64,000 nt of DNA, taken from assembly GCA_964387795.1 (NCBI GenBank), contig CAYLYP010000007.1, positions 4,635-68,634 on the forward strand. Reading direction: 5' to 3'. The translations under genes were made by a program, and so were the position numbers. The stretch comes from CAYLYP01 sp964387795 (GTDB lineage: Bacteria; Bacteroidota; Bacteroidia; Bacteroidales; UBA7960). Each line of letters starts with the position of its first letter. The stretch's first letter is position 1. This document shows, one piece after another, positions 18,673 through 27,599 of this stretch. Below the pieces are notes generated by a model, which was given only the letters and a program-made list of their open reading frames with translations, was not told where the DNA came from and searched no databases.

Positions 18673-19929
18673 TTATCTGAGTTTTAATGTCACTACAGTA
18701 AGAATGGCCAGCAAAATGCCAACGATGAAAAACCGAAGGACAATCTTTGATTCGTGATATCCTTTCTTCTGAAAATGATGGTGCAGTGGGGCCATTAAAA
18801 ATATCCTCCTGCCTTCACCATATTTTCTTTTTGTGTATTTAAACCAGCCAACCTGCATTGCAACAGAAAGGTTTTCAACAAGGAATACCCCACAGAGCAA
18901 AGGGATCAAAAGCTCTTTTCTGATTACAATTGCAAACACAGCAATAATGCCTCCTAAAGCAAGACTACCTGTATCACCCATAAATACCTGGGCCGGATAT
19001 GAGTTATACCACAGAAAGCCAATACAAGCCCCAACAAAAGCTGCAATAAACACAACCAACTCCCCTGTATAGGGTATATACATGATATTCAAATAGTTTG
19101 CAAAAACAGCATTACCCGATACATACGCAAGCACACCAAGGGTCATACCGATAATCCCGGATGTTCCTGTTGCAAGACCATCAAGGCCATCTGTCATATT
19201 CGCCCCATTTGATACTGATGCAATGACAAATATTACAATTGGAATGAATATAATCCACGCCCATTTCTTGTAGTTATCGCCTAACCAACTAATCAATATT
19301 GAATAATCAAACTCATTGTTTTTTACAAATGGGATTGTTGTTTTTGTTGATTTGACAGTCTGATGGCTAAATCCGCCTGAATCAGGTTGAGAATTATCAA
19401 TGGATAAAATATTTTCGCTTGTCTCTATTGAAACTGAGTTTGTAACTTTTTCCCTGATAACAACATCATCACTGAAATACAATGTAGCACCAACAATAAC
19501 CCCCAATCCTACCTGACCAAGTATCTTGAACCTGCCATGCAATCCCTTTTTATCTTTTTTAAAAACCTTAATATAATCATCCAGAAAACCAATTGCTCCC
19601 AGCCACAGGGTTGAAACCAACATCAGGATAATATATATATTATCAAGGCGGGCAAATAGCAATGTAGGAATCACTATTGCAGCAATAATGATAATGCCGC
19701 CCATTGTTGGTGTCCCATGCTTCTGCATCTGGCCTTCAAGGCCCAGGTCACGGATACTTTCACCTACCTGCTTCCTCTGAAGAAACCGGATGATATCTTT
19801 TCCCCAGATGATTGATATAACCAGTGAAAATAATGCAGCCATTGAAGCCCGAAAAGAGATATACTGAAATACCCCTGATCCCGGAATATTAAAAGCCTTG
19901 TCGAAATAGTCAAATAAATAGTACAGCAT
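18673..19929 (-). CDS. mraY: phospho-N-acetylmuramoyl-pentapeptide-transferase
   Basis: MraY transfers phospho-MurNAc-pentapeptide from UDP onto undecaprenyl phosphate, forming lipid I in the inner membrane. Diagnostic motifs are the DDYIKVFKKDKKGL loop, the catalytic NMTDGLDGLATG, the Mg2+-site loop FMGDTGSLALGG, and the LHHHFQKKGYHES histidine motif. At 418 aa it is longer than the E. coli enzyme (360 aa). The extra residues lie in a loop around 165-215 and are typical of Bacteroidota MraY. It sits between murE and murD. Confidence 0.98.
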   Translation of the reverse strand: MLYYLFDYFDKAFNIPGSGVFQYISFRASMAALFSLVISIIWGKDIIRFLQRKQVGESIRDLGLEGQMQKHGTPTMGGIIIIAAIVIPTLLFARLDNIYIILMLVSTLWLGAIGFLDDYIKVFKKDKKGLHGRFKILGQVGLGVIVGATLYFSDDVVIREKVTNSVSIETSENILSIDNSQPDSGGFSHQTVKSTKTTIPFVKNNEFDYSILISWLGDNYKKWAWIIFIPIVIFVIASVSNGANMTDGLDGLATGTSGIIGMTLGVLAYVSGNAVFANYLNIMYIPYTGELVVFIAAFVGACIGFLWYNSYPAQVFMGDTGSLALGGIIAVFAIVIRKELLIPLLCGVFLVENLSVAMQVGWFKYTKRKYGEGRRIFLMAPLHHHFQKKGYHESKIVLRFFIVGILLAILTVVTLKLR

Positions 19930-19951
19930 CTCTGAAAATTATTTATCCTGT

Positions 19952-21406
19952 TTAAGCTTCAAAAAATTCTTTCAATACTTCAAGATCATCAAAAGGATGT
20001 TTCACCCCCTTTATATCCTGATATTTCTCATGACCTTTACCGGCCACAAAAACAATATCACCTGGTTTGGCCATCATGCATGCCGCATGAATTGCTTCCC
20101 TGCGATTAGAAATCGAAATCACCTTACGTTTTGAAGAAGCATCAACGCCAGCCATCATTTCCCTGATAATCTCATCCGGGTCTTCACTCCTTGGATTATC
20201 TGATGTGAAAATTGACCTGTCACTTTTCTGGGCAGCCAATTGAGCCATTACAGGGCGCTTTGATGCATCCCTGTCGCCTCCACAACCAACAACTGTTATC
20301 AATTGTTCCTGTCTTGTTCGAAGATTGTTAATCGTTTGCAATACATTATCCAGTGCATCCGGAGTATGGGCATAATCAACAATTGCAACTACATTATTTG
20401 GCGAAACAAAATACTGAAAGCGCCCTTCCACTGATTCAAGCTTTGAGATTGCAATCAATACATGTTCAGGTTCCAAACCCGACAATACGGCTCCTCCATA
20501 TACTGCAAGCAGGTTATACGCATTAAATGTCCCCACAAGTTTGCACCACAGCTCCTTGTTATTAATCTGCATCAGCATCCCGGTAAATTGATTTTCAAGG
20601 ATTTTACCATTGAAATCAGCCATTGCCCTCATACTATACATATATTGTGAGGCCTTTGTGTTTTGAAGCATGACCAGTCCATTTCTGTCATCTACATTTG
20701 TCAAAGCAAAAGCGTCAGAAGGAAGGCTGTCAAAAAATCCTTTCTTCGCTTTTATATAAGCATCAAAAGTTTTATGATAATCAAGATGATCATGGGTGAG
20801 ATTTGTAAATATCCCTCCTGCAAATTGCAATCCGGTAATCCGGTGTTGAACAACTGCGTGTGAGCTTACCTCCATAAAACAATACTGGCAACCTGCTTCT
20901 ACCATCCGGGCAAGTAAACTATTTAAGCTTATTGCATCAGGTGTTGTATGGGTTGAAGGATATTCCTGATCTCCTACCATATATTTTACGGTAGATATCA
21001 ATCCTGTTTTATATCCAAACATTGTAAACAATTTGCTTAACAATGATGCAATTGTAGTCTTTCCATTAGTCCCGGTAACCCCTATGAGCTTCAACCTTGA
21101 AGACGGGTTATCATAAAAGTTTGATGCAATATGCCCAAGGCTAATACTACTGTCCGACACTTTTATCCAAACCACATTCTCATCCAGCAATGAAGGAAAC
21201 TCCTCACATACTATGGCAGTAGCTCCAGATGCAACCGCACTGGGAATATATTTGTGCCCATCACTGTGGACACCTTTTACAGCTACAAAAACCCCGCCCG
21301 GAGCCACCATCCTTGAATCGGCTGTAACAGCACAAACTTCTTCAGATGTAGTACCTACCACTTCTGTAATTCCGGCTTTATACAATATCTCACTTAAGGG
21401 TTTCAC
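19952..21406 (-). CDS. murE: UDP-MurNAc-tripeptide synthetase, probably meso-DAP-adding
   Basis: MurE adds the third amino acid of the peptidoglycan stem. The Mur ligase P-loop GTNGKTT is at residues 112-118. The substrate motif DNPR at 403-406 (SDNPRSEDPDE) is the form seen in meso-diaminopimelate-specific enzymes, so the wall is inferred to be the DAP type. The start codon is GTG at 21406: an in-frame stop lies two codons upstream, and the N-terminal KPLSEILYKAGI matches the family start. The preceding ftsI gene ends 14 bp away. Length is normal at 484 aa. Confidence 0.97.
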   Translation of the reverse strand: MKPLSEILYKAGITEVVGTTSEEVCAVTADSRMVAPGGVFVAVKGVHSDGHKYIPSAVASGATAIVCEEFPSLLDENVVWIKVSDSSISLGHIASNFYDNPSSRLKLIGVTGTNGKTTIASLLSKLFTMFGYKTGLISTVKYMVGDQEYPSTHTTPDAISLNSLLARMVEAGCQYCFMEVSSHAVVQHRITGLQFAGGIFTNLTHDHLDYHKTFDAYIKAKKGFFDSLPSDAFALTNVDDRNGLVMLQNTKASQYMYSMRAMADFNGKILENQFTGMLMQINNKELWCKLVGTFNAYNLLAVYGGAVLSGLEPEHVLIAISKLESVEGRFQYFVSPNNVVAIVDYAHTPDALDNVLQTINNLRTRQEQLITVVGCGGDRDASKRPVMAQLAAQKSDRSIFTSDNPRSEDPDEIIREMMAGVDASSKRKVISISNRREAIHAACMMAKPGDIVFVAGKGHEKYQDIKGVKHPFDDLEVLKEFFEA

Positions 21407-21420
21407 TTTTTATCCGTTTT

Positions 21421-23523
21421 TTATGATAACTCAATATATATTGTCCCATTTGGGAGTATCCTTGTCCCAGGAGAGATAGATTGTTTTCGCACTATGCCCT
21501 TTCCGGCAAACCGAACCTTCAGGCCCGAATTCTCAAGCAAATACAAAGCATCCCTTAGCCCCATGCCTACAACATTTGGAACCAGGTTTTCCTTTATTTC
21601 CCTGGTCCTTAGCCTTACTGTATCCCCGCTAACAACCGAACGCACCCATTCTGAACTACCATCAGTCAGGACCTCACAATCAAACATATTATAAATTGCC
21701 AATGCATCCTGTAGGCTGCCCACCGGAACAGTTGGTAATGTGTAATCAATACTGTCCATTGACGCTGTTGTATGAAGGTCAAGGCTTGTTGCATAAACTT
21801 TATCTGCTATTTCTTTAAAAACAGGTGCTGCAACCATGCTTCCATAATAAGAATATCCTGATGGGTTATTAATTACCACAATACAGGAATATTTTGGGCT
21901 GTCAGCCGGGAAAAACCCTGCAAAACTTGCCCTGTAAGTCCGGCCAGTTGAAGTCCGGTAACCATACTTTGAATTCGCTATCTGAGCTGTACCAGTTTTC
22001 CCCGCAATTTTATAAACAGGGTTTTTAATATTCCGGGCAGTGCCTTCTTCAACCACTCCAATAAGCATCTCCTTTATAATCTCTAAAGTTCCTTTTGAAC
22101 AAATCGAGTTATTAAGTATCTGGGTCTCATATTTCTTAATTGTTTTCCCGGTATGCTTTACCTCCTTAACAAACATAGGTTTAACAAGGCAACCATCATT
22201 TGCCACAGCATTATAAAAAGTCAGTATCTGTAAAGGGGTCATTGAAACGCCATAGCCAATAGCAATCCAGGGCAGCGAAACCCCTGACCATGCCTTTGTG
22301 CCCGGCTCAGTAAGATATGGCTGGCCTTCGCCACTAATCTCAATATCCAATGGCTTATCAATACCCATGGCTTTTAATCGTTCAATAAACCTTGCTGGAT
22401 TTTTTTGGAATGCATCATAAATGATTTTTGACATCCCCACATTTGAAGATACTTCAAACACCTCTTGGGCTGAAATCCTCCCGTAACCTTCTTCTTTGCT
22501 GTCAACCATCACCCTGTCCGAATACCTGTATCGCCCGTTCCCTGTATTTATCATCGCTTCCGGCCTGATAACACCTTCTTCCAGGGCCACAATCATAGAT
22601 AATAGCTTAAATGTAGAACCAGGTTCAGTGCTCTCACCAACAGCATAGTTAAAAAGCTCATCATAATTCCCGGAGGGGGTTTTTGAAAGATTTGTTATTG
22701 CTTTGATCTCTCCTGTTGAAACCTCCATTAAAATTGCAGTCCCATAATCAGCACCTGTTAACATTAATTGTTTCCTTAAGGCATTCTCTGCTACATCCTG
22801 GATATTTATATCAATTGTTGTTATGATGTCGTTCCCGTTGCGTGGCTCAATTTCATTCTCATCATTAACCGGCATCCAGTTGCCACCGCTAATTTTTTGC
22901 ATCAACCTTTTTCCGCTTACCCCTTCAAGGTCTTTTCGGAAAGCACCTTCCAATCCCACATACACCCCTTCCCGCTCATAACCTATCGTCCTTGAGGCAA
23001 GGCTTTTGTATGGCATTTCACGCCGGCTTTTTTCAACTACAATCAAGCCTCCTTTGTACCTGCCCTTTCTGAAAAGGGGGAGTTTCCTTATCTCTTTCAA
23101 TTGATTGTATGATACATTTCTTTTCACAAGGTAATACCTGTCTTTCTCTGAACGGGACTTCTGGATATCCTGCTTATATTCTGCCTTCGAACGGTCTTTA
23201 AATACCCTGGCCAAACCCAGTGCAAGAGAATCAATATTGTCATTAAATTCCTTGGATTCAATTAGTTCCGGACTGGCATCCATGCGTATATCGTAAATTG
23301 GGACTGAGGTGGCCAGCAAGCGTCCATCCTCGGCACAGATATCTCCACGGATTGCATCAATATTAAAATATTTCATTGATGAAATACGGGCTTGTTCTTT
23401 CCAATAATCCCCCTCTATAAACTGAAGATAGGCTACCCTAATGACAATAAGAAGGGCAAATACTACCGTGGCTATATAAACCAGGTAAACCCTCCAGAAT
23501 AAATCATTTTTTATGCCTGCCAT
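21421..23523 (-). CDS. ftsI: septal penicillin-binding protein (PBP3/FtsI) with PASTA
   Basis: A transpeptidase that cross-links septal peptidoglycan. It has one N-terminal membrane helix (residues 10-32), a dimerisation domain, then the penicillin-binding domain with STFK at 303-306 (catalytic Ser303), SSN at 359-361 and KTG at 509-511. The C-terminus carries a clear PASTA domain (VPNVVGMGLRDALYLLENSG onwards, ending at 700). A weaker PASTA-like segment precedes it, from about 590. C-terminal PASTA domains are usual in Bacteroidota and absent from E. coli FtsI. It lies directly after ftsL and before murE. Confidence 0.96.
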   Translation of the reverse strand: MAGIKNDLFWRVYLVYIATVVFALLIVIRVAYLQFIEGDYWKEQARISSMKYFNIDAIRGDICAEDGRLLATSVPIYDIRMDASPELIESKEFNDNIDSLALGLARVFKDRSKAEYKQDIQKSRSEKDRYYLVKRNVSYNQLKEIRKLPLFRKGRYKGGLIVVEKSRREMPYKSLASRTIGYEREGVYVGLEGAFRKDLEGVSGKRLMQKISGGNWMPVNDENEIEPRNGNDIITTIDINIQDVAENALRKQLMLTGADYGTAILMEVSTGEIKAITNLSKTPSGNYDELFNYAVGESTEPGSTFKLLSMIVALEEGVIRPEAMINTGNGRYRYSDRVMVDSKEEGYGRISAQEVFEVSSNVGMSKIIYDAFQKNPARFIERLKAMGIDKPLDIEISGEGQPYLTEPGTKAWSGVSLPWIAIGYGVSMTPLQILTFYNAVANDGCLVKPMFVKEVKHTGKTIKKYETQILNNSICSKGTLEIIKEMLIGVVEEGTARNIKNPVYKIAGKTGTAQIANSKYGYRTSTGRTYRASFAGFFPADSPKYSCIVVINNPSGYSYYGSMVAAPVFKEIADKVYATSLDLHTTASMDSIDYTLPTVPVGSLQDALAIYNMFDCEVLTDGSSEWVRSVVSGDTVRLRTREIKENLVPNVVGMGLRDALYLLENSGLKVRFAGKGIVRKQSISPGTRILPNGTIYIELS

Positions 23524-23547
23524 TGTTTCTTTACTGAAAATTCACAA

Positions 23548-23955
23548 TCAATTTTTAAATATCCTTAGCAAAAAATTCCTTTTGCCTTTTTCATCTTCTA
23601 CTTTTACAGGGGGAACCCTGCTTTCCTTTATCCCTGTCTCAGATAACATCCTGGCTACTTCTGACTGGTTGGTCAAATACATCAGCTCTGAACGTGTGGT
23701 GATAAATCTTGACCTCATCTCCACAATTTCCTTTTGCATATTGTCTATTGCCTTGATCTTTTTCTCCGCATAAAAATTATTGGCTATTAACAAAATCCCA
23801 ATAAACACAACAAAGAAAACAAAAGGCAACAGGCTGACAGCCTTATCCATTGTCAAAAATGAACCATCCAGCACCCGATGTGCCATGCCTGAAAAACGAC
23901 CTGGCTTCCGGGTCTTTTTTTCTTTCTCCTTTTTCTTTAATACATTCTCTGCCAT
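23548..23955 (-). CDS. ftsL: FtsL-like cell division protein
   Basis: A small bitopic protein of 135 aa. The basic cytoplasmic N-terminus (about 40 residues) is followed by one membrane helix (residues 42-60, LLPFVFFVVFIGILLIANN) and a periplasmic coiled-coil (EKKIKAIDNMQKEIVEMRSRF). The C-terminus is short and basic. FtsL is too divergent to be recognised by motif. The call rests on this topology and on its exact place between rsmH and ftsI in the dcw order. It would form the FtsQLB-like complex. Confidence 0.87.
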   Translation of the reverse strand: MAENVLKKKEKEKKTRKPGRFSGMAHRVLDGSFLTMDKAVSLLPFVFFVVFIGILLIANNFYAEKKIKAIDNMQKEIVEMRSRFITTRSELMYLTNQSEVARMLSETGIKESRVPPVKVEDEKGKRNFLLRIFKN

Positions 23956-23956
23956 A

Positions 23957-24853
23957 TTACATCAGTTTTTCTGCAATCCTTAATCTGGCACTCCTTGAAC
24001 GGGGATTTTCAGCTATCTCTTCTTCACCCGGCTGTATCGCTTTACCTATTGGCTTAAATGGCGCAATTACATTCCCATAAAAATCCTTCTCTATCTCTCC
24101 CTGAAATTTTCCCGAACGCATAAAGTTCTTTACCAGCCGATCTTCTAGTGAGTGATATGAGATTACTGATAACCTGCCACCTATTGCCAAAACCTGTTGG
24201 CTTTGAAGCAAAAATTCCTTTAAAGCATCCAATTCTCCATTTACTTCTATCCTTAATGCCTGGAACACCTGAGCATAAAATTTATTCTCCTGACCGCGGG
24301 GCGCTCTTTTTTGCAATATCTCTTTAAACTCCCCTATCGTTTTCAAAGGCTTTTGTTTCCTTGCAAATACAATATCCGAAGCCACCCTGCCCGAATTCTT
24401 CAGTTCACCATACTGCGAAAAGACCTCCATTAGCTTTGTTTCATCATACTCGTTAACAACAAGCTCAGCAGTCAATCCGCCCTGCCTATCCATCCTCATA
24501 TCCAAAGGGCCTTCAAAACGGGTGGAAAATCCCCTTTCGGGAACATCTATCTGATGTGAGGATACCCCAAGGTCTGCAAGTATCCCATCAACTTGCTGGA
24601 TACCGTTGGCCCTTAGATAGTTCCTCATATATCTGAAATTACTATTTATCAAAAGGAGGTTTTCATTGCCCGGATGGTTTACAATCGCCTGCTCGTCCTG
24701 GTCAAAAGCAATCAACCTGCCCTCATTTAACTTTTCCAATATGAGCCTGGAGTGACCACCCCCTCCAAAGGTCACATCAACATAAGTTCCCTCAGGTTTG
24801 ATGTTTAAACCTTCTACACTGGCTTGTAACAACACTGGCACATGGTAACTCAT
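23957..24853 (-). CDS. rsmH: 16S rRNA (cytosine1402-N4)-methyltransferase
   Basis: RsmH (MraW) methylates N4 of C1402 in the 16S rRNA decoding centre using S-adenosylmethionine. Motifs are the N-terminal HVPVLLQASVEGL, the SAM-binding YVDVTFGGGGHS, then ILADLGVSSHQID and the C-terminal ISYHSLEDRLVKNF. The length of 298 aa is normal. Its ATG overlaps the mraZ stop by 1 bp, implying coupling; ftsL begins 1 bp after it. Confidence 0.98.
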   Translation of the reverse strand: MSYHVPVLLQASVEGLNIKPEGTYVDVTFGGGGHSRLILEKLNEGRLIAFDQDEQAIVNHPGNENLLLINSNFRYMRNYLRANGIQQVDGILADLGVSSHQIDVPERGFSTRFEGPLDMRMDRQGGLTAELVVNEYDETKLMEVFSQYGELKNSGRVASDIVFARKQKPLKTIGEFKEILQKRAPRGQENKFYAQVFQALRIEVNGELDALKEFLLQSQQVLAIGGRLSVISYHSLEDRLVKNFMRSGKFQGEIEKDFYGNVIAPFKPIGKAIQPGEEEIAENPRSRSARLRIAEKLM

Positions 24854-25314
24854 TATTGCTCCTCCCTGTTTATTTTACCCATTACCTCTTCAGCTAATAA
24901 TGAAAAGCTTTCCGGCTCATCTGTCATCAGGGTATCATAAGACTCTTTTGCCCAAATCTCAATTCGGTTCGAAAAAGCAAACAATACAATATCTTTATCT
25001 ATACCGGCATAATCCATCAGGCTTTTTGGCAATAATAACCTTGCTGCTGTATCAGGAACCATCTCTGTGGCCCCCCTGTAGAAATATCTTACAAAATCCC
25101 TGTTCTTCTTGTTATATAAGTTTAAGGCATTCAATTCTGTCGTAATCTTTTGCCATTCCTTATCCGGATATAATACAAGGCACTTCTCAAAACCACGGTT
25201 CACGACAAACTTATCCTGGGCCTGTGACTCAAGCTGCTTCTTCAGGGAGGCAGGTAATAAAAACCTCCCCTTTGAATCCACCTTACATTCGAATTCCCCT
25301 AATAAGTTTATCAT
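24853..25314 (-). CDS. mraZ: transcriptional regulator MraZ
   Basis: MraZ is an AbrB/SpoVT-like dodecameric DNA-binding protein that regulates its own dcw operon. Two MraZ domains are visible: GEFECKVDSKGRFLLPASLK near the N-terminus and PDTAARLLLPKSLMDYAGID in the second half. I chose the ATG at 25314; the in-frame TTG three codons upstream is less likely. It is the first gene of the operon, with three 10-bp repeats that look like its operator 40 to 70 bp upstream. Confidence 0.95.
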   Translation of the reverse strand: MINLLGEFECKVDSKGRFLLPASLKKQLESQAQDKFVVNRGFEKCLVLYPDKEWQKITTELNALNLYNKKNRDFVRYFYRGATEMVPDTAARLLLPKSLMDYAGIDKDIVLFAFSNRIEIWAKESYDTLMTDEPESFSLLAEEVMGKINREEQ

Positions 25315-25353
25315 TTTACACAATTCTGATTTTCGACCATAAAAGTAAGAATA

Positions 25354-25383
25354 ATTTTACCACTTTTTACCACTTTTACCCAC
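25354..25383 (-). promoter_or_regulatory. MraZ-type operator: three 10-bp GTGG repeats
   Basis: Read on the minus strand: GTGGGTAAAA, GTGGTAAAAA, GTGGTAAAAT, three direct repeats with exact 10-bp period. MraZ of E. coli and other bacteria binds tandem TGGG-N6 repeats upstream of mraZ with the same spacing. The block lies 40 bp before the mraZ ATG, so autoregulation of the dcw operon is likely. Confidence 0.8.
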
Positions 25384-25779
25384 ATTGTTGATAACTTTTT
25401 ATTATAATACCCCCGTTTTAAACCTAAAAACCACATATCTTATTGATTATCTGACACCTATAAAATCCCTGCTATTTTATAAATCTTTATGCTATTTTTG
25501 CTTTTTTCAACCAAACAGGTTTATTTTTAAATATATCCATGTTTCTTCCACATAAAAAGCTATTTACTGCGAATTGAAATCAGCCAAAAAAAACAACACA
25601 AATATTTGAAAAAAAGGAAATGTGATTTTTTTTAAATTATGTTTACATTTGTTGATTGAAATAATACAAAAAAAGAATTTCCAATAAATGCTTTTTGATA
25701 ATTGAACCAAGCATTTGATAAACAATTCAAAACCTGCTTCATTTATTGGCAATCCATTGGTTAAAAAACACAGCATGCG
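25384..25779. other. intergenic region between divergent mraZ and acyltransferase genes
   Basis: About 395 bp, AT-rich, which should hold the dcw promoter (reading left) and the promoter of the acyltransferase gene (reading right). A TATAAT-like string (ATTATAATA around 25401-25409) stands just beyond the MraZ repeats, but no clear TAnnTTTG element was found in either direction. No gene was recognised. Confidence 0.4.
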
Positions 25780-26637
25780 ATGAATGCTACTATGGAACAA
25801 GAATCATTACAAAAAGCTCCTGAAAAAGACTTTATTAATGTTGAAGAAGTCTTCAGGAAAAAAAGTAAAGGACTTTACCGGCTAATACCAAAAGCTTTAA
25901 TCAGGTATTTGGAAAGAATCGTCCACGAAAAAGACATCAATAAAGCTTTAAGGAACCACCACGACAAGATGGGCGTTGATTTTCTTAAAGCAGCCCTTTT
26001 TGAAGAACTTGGCGTTCAGATAAAAATCCAAAATCCTGAAAATATCCCCTATCAGGGCAGGTACATACTTGTATCAAACCACCCCCTGGGCGGTATGGAC
26101 GGAATGGCAATTATGTATATTGTCGGGCAAAAACGATCAGACTTTAAGTTCATCTCAAACGATATTTTGCTTGAACTCATAAATATCAGGGATCTGTTTA
26201 TTCCTGTCAATAAACATGGCCGCAATTCGCTTGAAGCAGTAAGAGCCCTTGAAGAATATTTTGCAGGGGATGGACTGGTTTTGCTTTTCCCCGCAGGATT
26301 GGTTTCACGTAAACAAAAAGGCGGCATTGCAGATTTGGAATGGAAAAAGACTTTTGTTTCCAAAGCTATCAAACATCAAAGAGATATTGTCCCCGTTTAT
26401 GTTGAAGGGCGAAACTCAAATTTCTTCTATAACCTGGCCCGTTGGCGCAAACGTTTAAGGATAAAAGCCAATATTGAAATGCTCTTCCTCGCTGATGAAA
26501 TGTTTAAACAAAAAGGACAAACCATCACATTGCATTTTGGCAAACCAATCCCTTATACTACCTTTACAAACGAAAAGACCCATCTTGAATGGGCACAGGA
26601 AGTAAAGAAAATGGTATATAACATGAACAAATCTTAA
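25780..26637 (+). CDS. PlsC-like O-acyltransferase, probable GlsA of glycine-lipid synthesis
   Basis: A lysophospholipid acyltransferase-fold enzyme. The acyltransferase motif appears as SNHPLGGMDG (His and Asp five residues apart), with KFISNDILLELINIRDLFIPVNK in block II, FPAGLVSRK in block III and VPVYVEGRNS later. It is directly followed by a GNAT-type acyltransferase gene. In Bacteroidota such a pair (GlsB N-acyltransferase, GlsA O-acyltransferase) makes glycine and serine-glycine lipids. The same two domains, in this order, are fused in OlsF for ornithine lipids. The pair therefore probably makes an acylated amino acid lipid; the amino acid is inferred, not shown. Length 285 aa. Confidence 0.8.
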   Translation: MNATMEQESLQKAPEKDFINVEEVFRKKSKGLYRLIPKALIRYLERIVHEKDINKALRNHHDKMGVDFLKAALFEELGVQIKIQNPENIPYQGRYILVSNHPLGGMDGMAIMYIVGQKRSDFKFISNDILLELINIRDLFIPVNKHGRNSLEAVRALEEYFAGDGLVLLFPAGLVSRKQKGGIADLEWKKTFVSKAIKHQRDIVPVYVEGRNSNFFYNLARWRKRLRIKANIEMLFLADEMFKQKGQTITLHFGKPIPYTTFTNEKTHLEWAQEVKKMVYNMNKS

Positions 26638-26660
26638 AAAACTGTAATCCATTCATAAAT

Positions 26661-27599
26661 ATGATGAAGGAAATCATTGCACCCATTTCAAGGGATATTA
26701 TCCTATCTGAGCTTACTAAAGATAAATTTCTGCGCAAAACAAATAACGCCGACAATGAGATTTATGTAGTTACACATCATGATTCGCCAAATGTGATGCT
26801 TGAAATCGGACGGCTGCGTGAATTATCATTCCGTTCTGCCGGAGGTGGCACAGGCAAAGATGTTGACATTGACGAGTTTGATATCTCCGACAATCCTTAC
26901 AAACAACTTATTGTATGGAACCCCGAGGAAAAAGAAATCGTTGGGGGCTATAGATATGCTTTCTGCGATGTAGTTAGCTTTGAAGCACCCGGCATTCCAC
27001 ATCTGGCCACTAGTGAGCTGTTCCATTTCTCACCTCATTTCCTTGAAAACCAGTTTAAACAAACTATTGAATTAGGCCGTTCATTTGTTCAACCCCTCTT
27101 TCAACCCACTACCCAGAACCGTAAAGGTATATTCAGCCTTGACAACCTTTGGGACGGCTTAGGGGCACTTATCATTGACCACCCCAACATGAAGTATTTC
27201 TTTGGCAAAGTAACTATGTACAGCCATTTTAACCAAAAAGCCAGGGATATGATTCTTTACTTCATGAACAGGTTCTTCCCTGATCACGATAAATTGGTTT
27301 ACCCGATTATCCCGCTGCCAATACATACACCGGCCAGCGAATTTGAAGCCTTATTTACAGGTAATGGCTTTGAAGAAAACCATAAAATACTTTTTCAAAG
27401 CGTAAGGAACCTTGGCGAAAATATTCCGCCACTCTTCAATTCATATATGAGCCTGAGCCCAAGTATGCGAACTTTTGGCACCGCTTTAAACGATACATTT
27501 GGGGATGTAGAGGAAACAGGGATACTCGTTACCATCGAAGATATATACCCTGCTAAAAAAGAACGCCACATCGCATCCTATAAAAAAAATAACGGCTAA
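26661..27599 (+). CDS. GNAT-type N-acyltransferase, probable GlsB of glycine-lipid synthesis
   Basis: This 312-aa protein belongs to the OlsB/hemolysin-like acyl-ACP N-acyltransferase group. Visible features are EIGRLRELSFRSAGGGTGKD, IVGGYRYAFCDVV, and the ELGRSFVQP motif followed by a long C-terminal region. By family it would transfer a 3-hydroxy fatty acyl group from acyl-ACP to the amino group of an amino acid, the first step of glycine or ornithine lipid synthesis. The PlsC-like partner 23 bp upstream would add the second acyl chain. Its stop overlaps the engB start by 1 bp. Confidence 0.8.
   Translation: MMKEIIAPISRDIILSELTKDKFLRKTNNADNEIYVVTHHDSPNVMLEIGRLRELSFRSAGGGTGKDVDIDEFDISDNPYKQLIVWNPEEKEIVGGYRYAFCDVVSFEAPGIPHLATSELFHFSPHFLENQFKQTIELGRSFVQPLFQPTTQNRKGIFSLDNLWDGLGALIIDHPNMKYFFGKVTMYSHFNQKARDMILYFMNRFFPDHDKLVYPIIPLPIHTPASEFEALFTGNGFEENHKILFQSVRNLGENIPPLFNSYMSLSPSMRTFGTALNDTFGDVEETGILVTIEDIYPAKKERHIASYKKNNG

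Noticed and set aside
25564..25800. A 78-codon minus-strand frame upstream of the acyltransferase
   Set aside because: It overlaps the start of the acyltransferase gene and is rich in Phe, Ile and Cys from AT-rich non-coding DNA. No family was recognised.
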